From the NCBI RefSeq assembly GCF_004115975.1, contig NZ_SDDZ01000009.1, positions 62,001-126,000 of the forward strand: a stretch of 64,000 bases of DNA, read 5' to 3'. Below are positions 62,307 to 64,000 of the stretch, in pieces (within the stretch, counting starts at the first letter, position 1; every line of letters begins with the position of its first letter). The DNA comes from Gelidibacter gilvus (GTDB taxonomy: Bacteria; Bacteroidota; Bacteroidia; Flavobacteriales; Flavobacteriaceae). Made by a program: the position numbers and the translations under genes. The notes under the pieces were generated by a model. The model worked only from the letters and a program-made list of their open reading frames with translations, was not told the DNA's origin and ran no database searches.

Positions 62307-63434
62307 TTAATTTTTTAGATTGATGTTTTCTGTTAAAGTATTTGTGTTAGAAAGAAGTCGCTTTTGTTTAACAATTTGATATTGGATCCACATTGCTACA
62401 AGTGTCAGATAATAAAAATTAAAAAAGTTATGATTAGCTAACAAAAATACACTTAATGCGATGGTTTGCATAATTAAATAGGGGGTTTCCTTGAAAAAAT
62501 AAATACTCCAATAAAATAAATATATAAAATAACCTAAAAACAATAAAAAAGGAATTATACCTCCTTCTCCTATAATTAACAAATAAGTATTGTGTACGCC
62601 TACAACTTTTCCCATTTCTCCTGAAAAAGTATCATATCCATTTCCAAAAATCGGTGATTGATATATTTTATCATAGTGTAATGCCCATGTGTCAGTGCGC
62701 GAATCTTCAGTTATCTCTCGGTTAGAAACATTTTCATTATTAATAATATTTTTTAATTGTGTAAACCTCGGATTGTTTAAACCTACGATGTCATCAATTA
62801 CTAAAAGGGAACTAAAGATTAAAACTCCAACTCCAAGGATTCTGATATTCTTAATACTGATTTTTAAGGAGATTAAATTTAATAATACCCAAATTACAAT
62901 AAATGTGCGAGAAAAAGTCAATAAGCCCATTAGAGTAAATATAAACTGTCCAAAAAGTTTTAAAGGCAAATTTTTTAAGCCATAGGTCAATGCATAGCCA
63001 TAAATACAAATAAATCCGGCTACATTTGGATTAAGATAAAATCCCGCATAACGACCTGTTCTGATTGGGAAAAATATGGTTTCAATGCCTATACTTAAAG
63101 AACCTAACAAAATAAAATAAAAGAGCTCTTCTTTACTAACTCTTTTAATAAGTTCGTAACCACCTATTACTAAGACAAAATACTTTACAAAATTATTAAT
63201 AAAAAACTTTGTTTCACCATCATATTGAAAACTAGAGATTGTGAAGTATAAAAATGCAATTAATAGAATCCACCAATTTGGAGTTGTCTTCTCTTCCAAA
63301 AAATAGTATAATGCTAACAGCGAAATTATTAGGAAGCTTAGTGAGCTACCAAAAGCTGGACCCAGAGTGGCAAGAGCTATTGATGGTAAATTCCATAAAA
63401 CCAATGCTAATATTACTATTCTGAGAATCTTCAT
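62307..63434 (-). CDS. O-antigen ligase/polymerase-like membrane protein (Wzy-type)
   Basis: The 375-residue protein has about ten hydrophobic helices. The large periplasmic loop near residues 225-280 contains NREITEDSRTDTWALHYDKIYQSPIFGNGYDTFS, then GVHNTYLLIIGEGGIIPF. This HNxYLxxxxExG pattern is typical of Wzy polymerases and WaaL ligases. It would join repeat units on the periplasmic side of the inner membrane. It is AT-rich and separated by 109 bases from the acetyltransferase-like gene downstream. Whether it polymerises or ligates is not decidable. Confidence 0.93.
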   Translation of the reverse strand: MKILRIVILALVLWNLPSIALATLGPAFGSSLSFLIISLLALYYFLEEKTTPNWWILLIAFLYFTISSFQYDGETKFFINNFVKYFVLVIGGYELIKRVSKEELFYFILLGSLSIGIETIFFPIRTGRYAGFYLNPNVAGFICIYGYALTYGLKNLPLKLFGQFIFTLMGLLTFSRTFIVIWVLLNLISLKISIKNIRILGVGVLIFSSLLVIDDIVGLNNPRFTQLKNIINNENVSNREITEDSRTDTWALHYDKIYQSPIFGNGYDTFSGEMGKVVGVHNTYLLIIGEGGIIPFLLFLGYFIYLFYWSIYFFKETPYLIMQTIALSVFLLANHNFFNFYYLTLVAMWIQYQIVKQKRLLSNTNTLTENINLKN

Positions 63435-64000
63435 TTTAATGATTTAATAAATTATTTTCACTATTTTTTTAATTCTTTTAGAAAATTACAATTAAGAATT
63501 TACTAATCCCTATTTTATTATTTAAGCCATAGACTATAAGAATTAAATTTTCGTTATTAATTATAATCACTTGTATCGTTTAAATCACATGCCATTGATT
63601 TTGGTGAAAATATTATCTGTCGTGTTTATTTAAATTTTTTTATATACATTGTGTTTGTAATATTACAAAATTTGATAGACGTTAAGACAATTTAGGTTTT
63701 ATTTTCCCATCAGAACATGCCAAAGTAGTTTTAAGTTCAATCAAATAATAAAATGATGTGAATTTCATAATTCCTAAAAAATAATTCCAAGAGTTTCTAC
63801 TATATATTTAATAAGTTTATAATAAAATAATTTTGTTACCTCAATTGGATGGTGATGCAATTTGATAGAATATTTCCTAAATAATTCTGTTAAATAAATA
63901 TTTCTTAACTATTTCTGCTAACCTTATTTTTGATCAATTTTATTATTCTAAGCGTAAAATCTCTAAAGCCTTTTGAACTGATATACATTAGGAGACCATA
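63435..64000. other. AT-rich end of the window without a recognisable gene
   Basis: About 565 bases show no convincing ORF on either strand. One TAATTTTG at 63828-63835 matches the TAnnTTTG -7 box in the rightward direction, but no gene follows within the window. It probably holds the promoter region for the leftward polymerase gene, or ends a gene lying beyond the window. Confidence 0.4.

Noticed and set aside
1-64000. tRNA, rRNA and known riboswitches
   Set aside because: I looked for cloverleaf arms, rRNA signatures and common riboswitch cores by eye and saw none; a covariance-model search would be needed to exclude them.

Overview
The window is chromosomal DNA from a low-GC member of the Bacteroidota, most likely family Flavobacteriaceae. 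The evidence is the AT-rich composition, repeated upstream elements of the form TAnnTTTG (the flavobacterial -7 box, sometimes with TTG at -33), a TonB-dependent receptor with an N-terminal carboxypeptidase-like domain, DUF6146, DUF937 and BatA/VWA proteins, and a topoisomerase IV pair typical of this group. No rRNA, tRNA, CRISPR array, phage or conjugation genes were seen.

Region by region. 0-17.6 kb is housekeeping: a DUF3667-like membrane protein cut by the window edge, a four-copy 71-73 bp tandem repeat, uvrA, an ECF sigma factor with a 47-residue protein behind it, an endonuclease III that lacks iron-sulfur cysteines next to a divergent bacterioferritin comigratory peroxiredoxin, a conserved 484-residue protein of unknown role, a metallo-beta-lactamase-fold hydrolase, an operon (VWA protein, dihydroorotase-like protein without its metal ligands, small membrane protein, esterase), a glycosyltransferase, an S10 carboxypeptidase and a GAF histidine kinase.

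17.68-22.55 kb is the most unusual part. A conserved DUF2400/TIGR02757 gene is cut in two by about 4.1 kb of inserted DNA. The two halves rejoin in frame at a 7-bp direct repeat (AACATAT) found at both edges. The insert has imperfect 19-bp terminal inverted repeats (15/19 identical, both ending in TACGGCA). It carries its own intact but diverged DUF2400 gene, a 506-residue PIN-like protein, a 315-residue protein with no recognised family, a small membrane protein and a frameshifted remnant. It looks like a cargo island that breaks a host gene and supplies a replacement. No transposase or integrase is visible in it.

22.7-46.6 kb is again mostly housekeeping: two overlapping small ORFs, a LolD-like ABC ATPase, folE, a three-gene metal-uptake-like operon (membrane protein, His-rich secreted protein, TonB receptor with a His/Asp-rich loop), DUF6146 and DUF937 proteins, serA-serC-acyl-CoA reductase facing a two-cluster ferredoxin, ychF, parE-membrane protein-parC, an XRE regulator facing an M14 carboxypeptidase across repeated TTAC-N4-GTAA sites, an Lrp regulator, a DinB protein, aroB and proline dehydrogenase.

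46.6-63.4 kb is a surface polysaccharide locus, transcribed mainly leftwards: O-antigen-type polymerase, serine-acetyltransferase-like enzyme, three glycosyltransferases, an asparagine synthetase paralogue with a decayed second copy beside it, an initiating sugar transferase, a PLP aminotransferase, a nucleotide-sugar dehydratase/epimerase, a Wza-like export protein and a Wzc-like tyrosine kinase. A rightward ATP-grasp/HAD pair sits inside it. Together these genes would make an amino sugar, start the lipid-linked glycan, extend, polymerise and export it. The right end, from about 58.4 kb, is visibly more AT-rich and has long non-coding stretches, as expected for a frequently exchanged part of such a locus.
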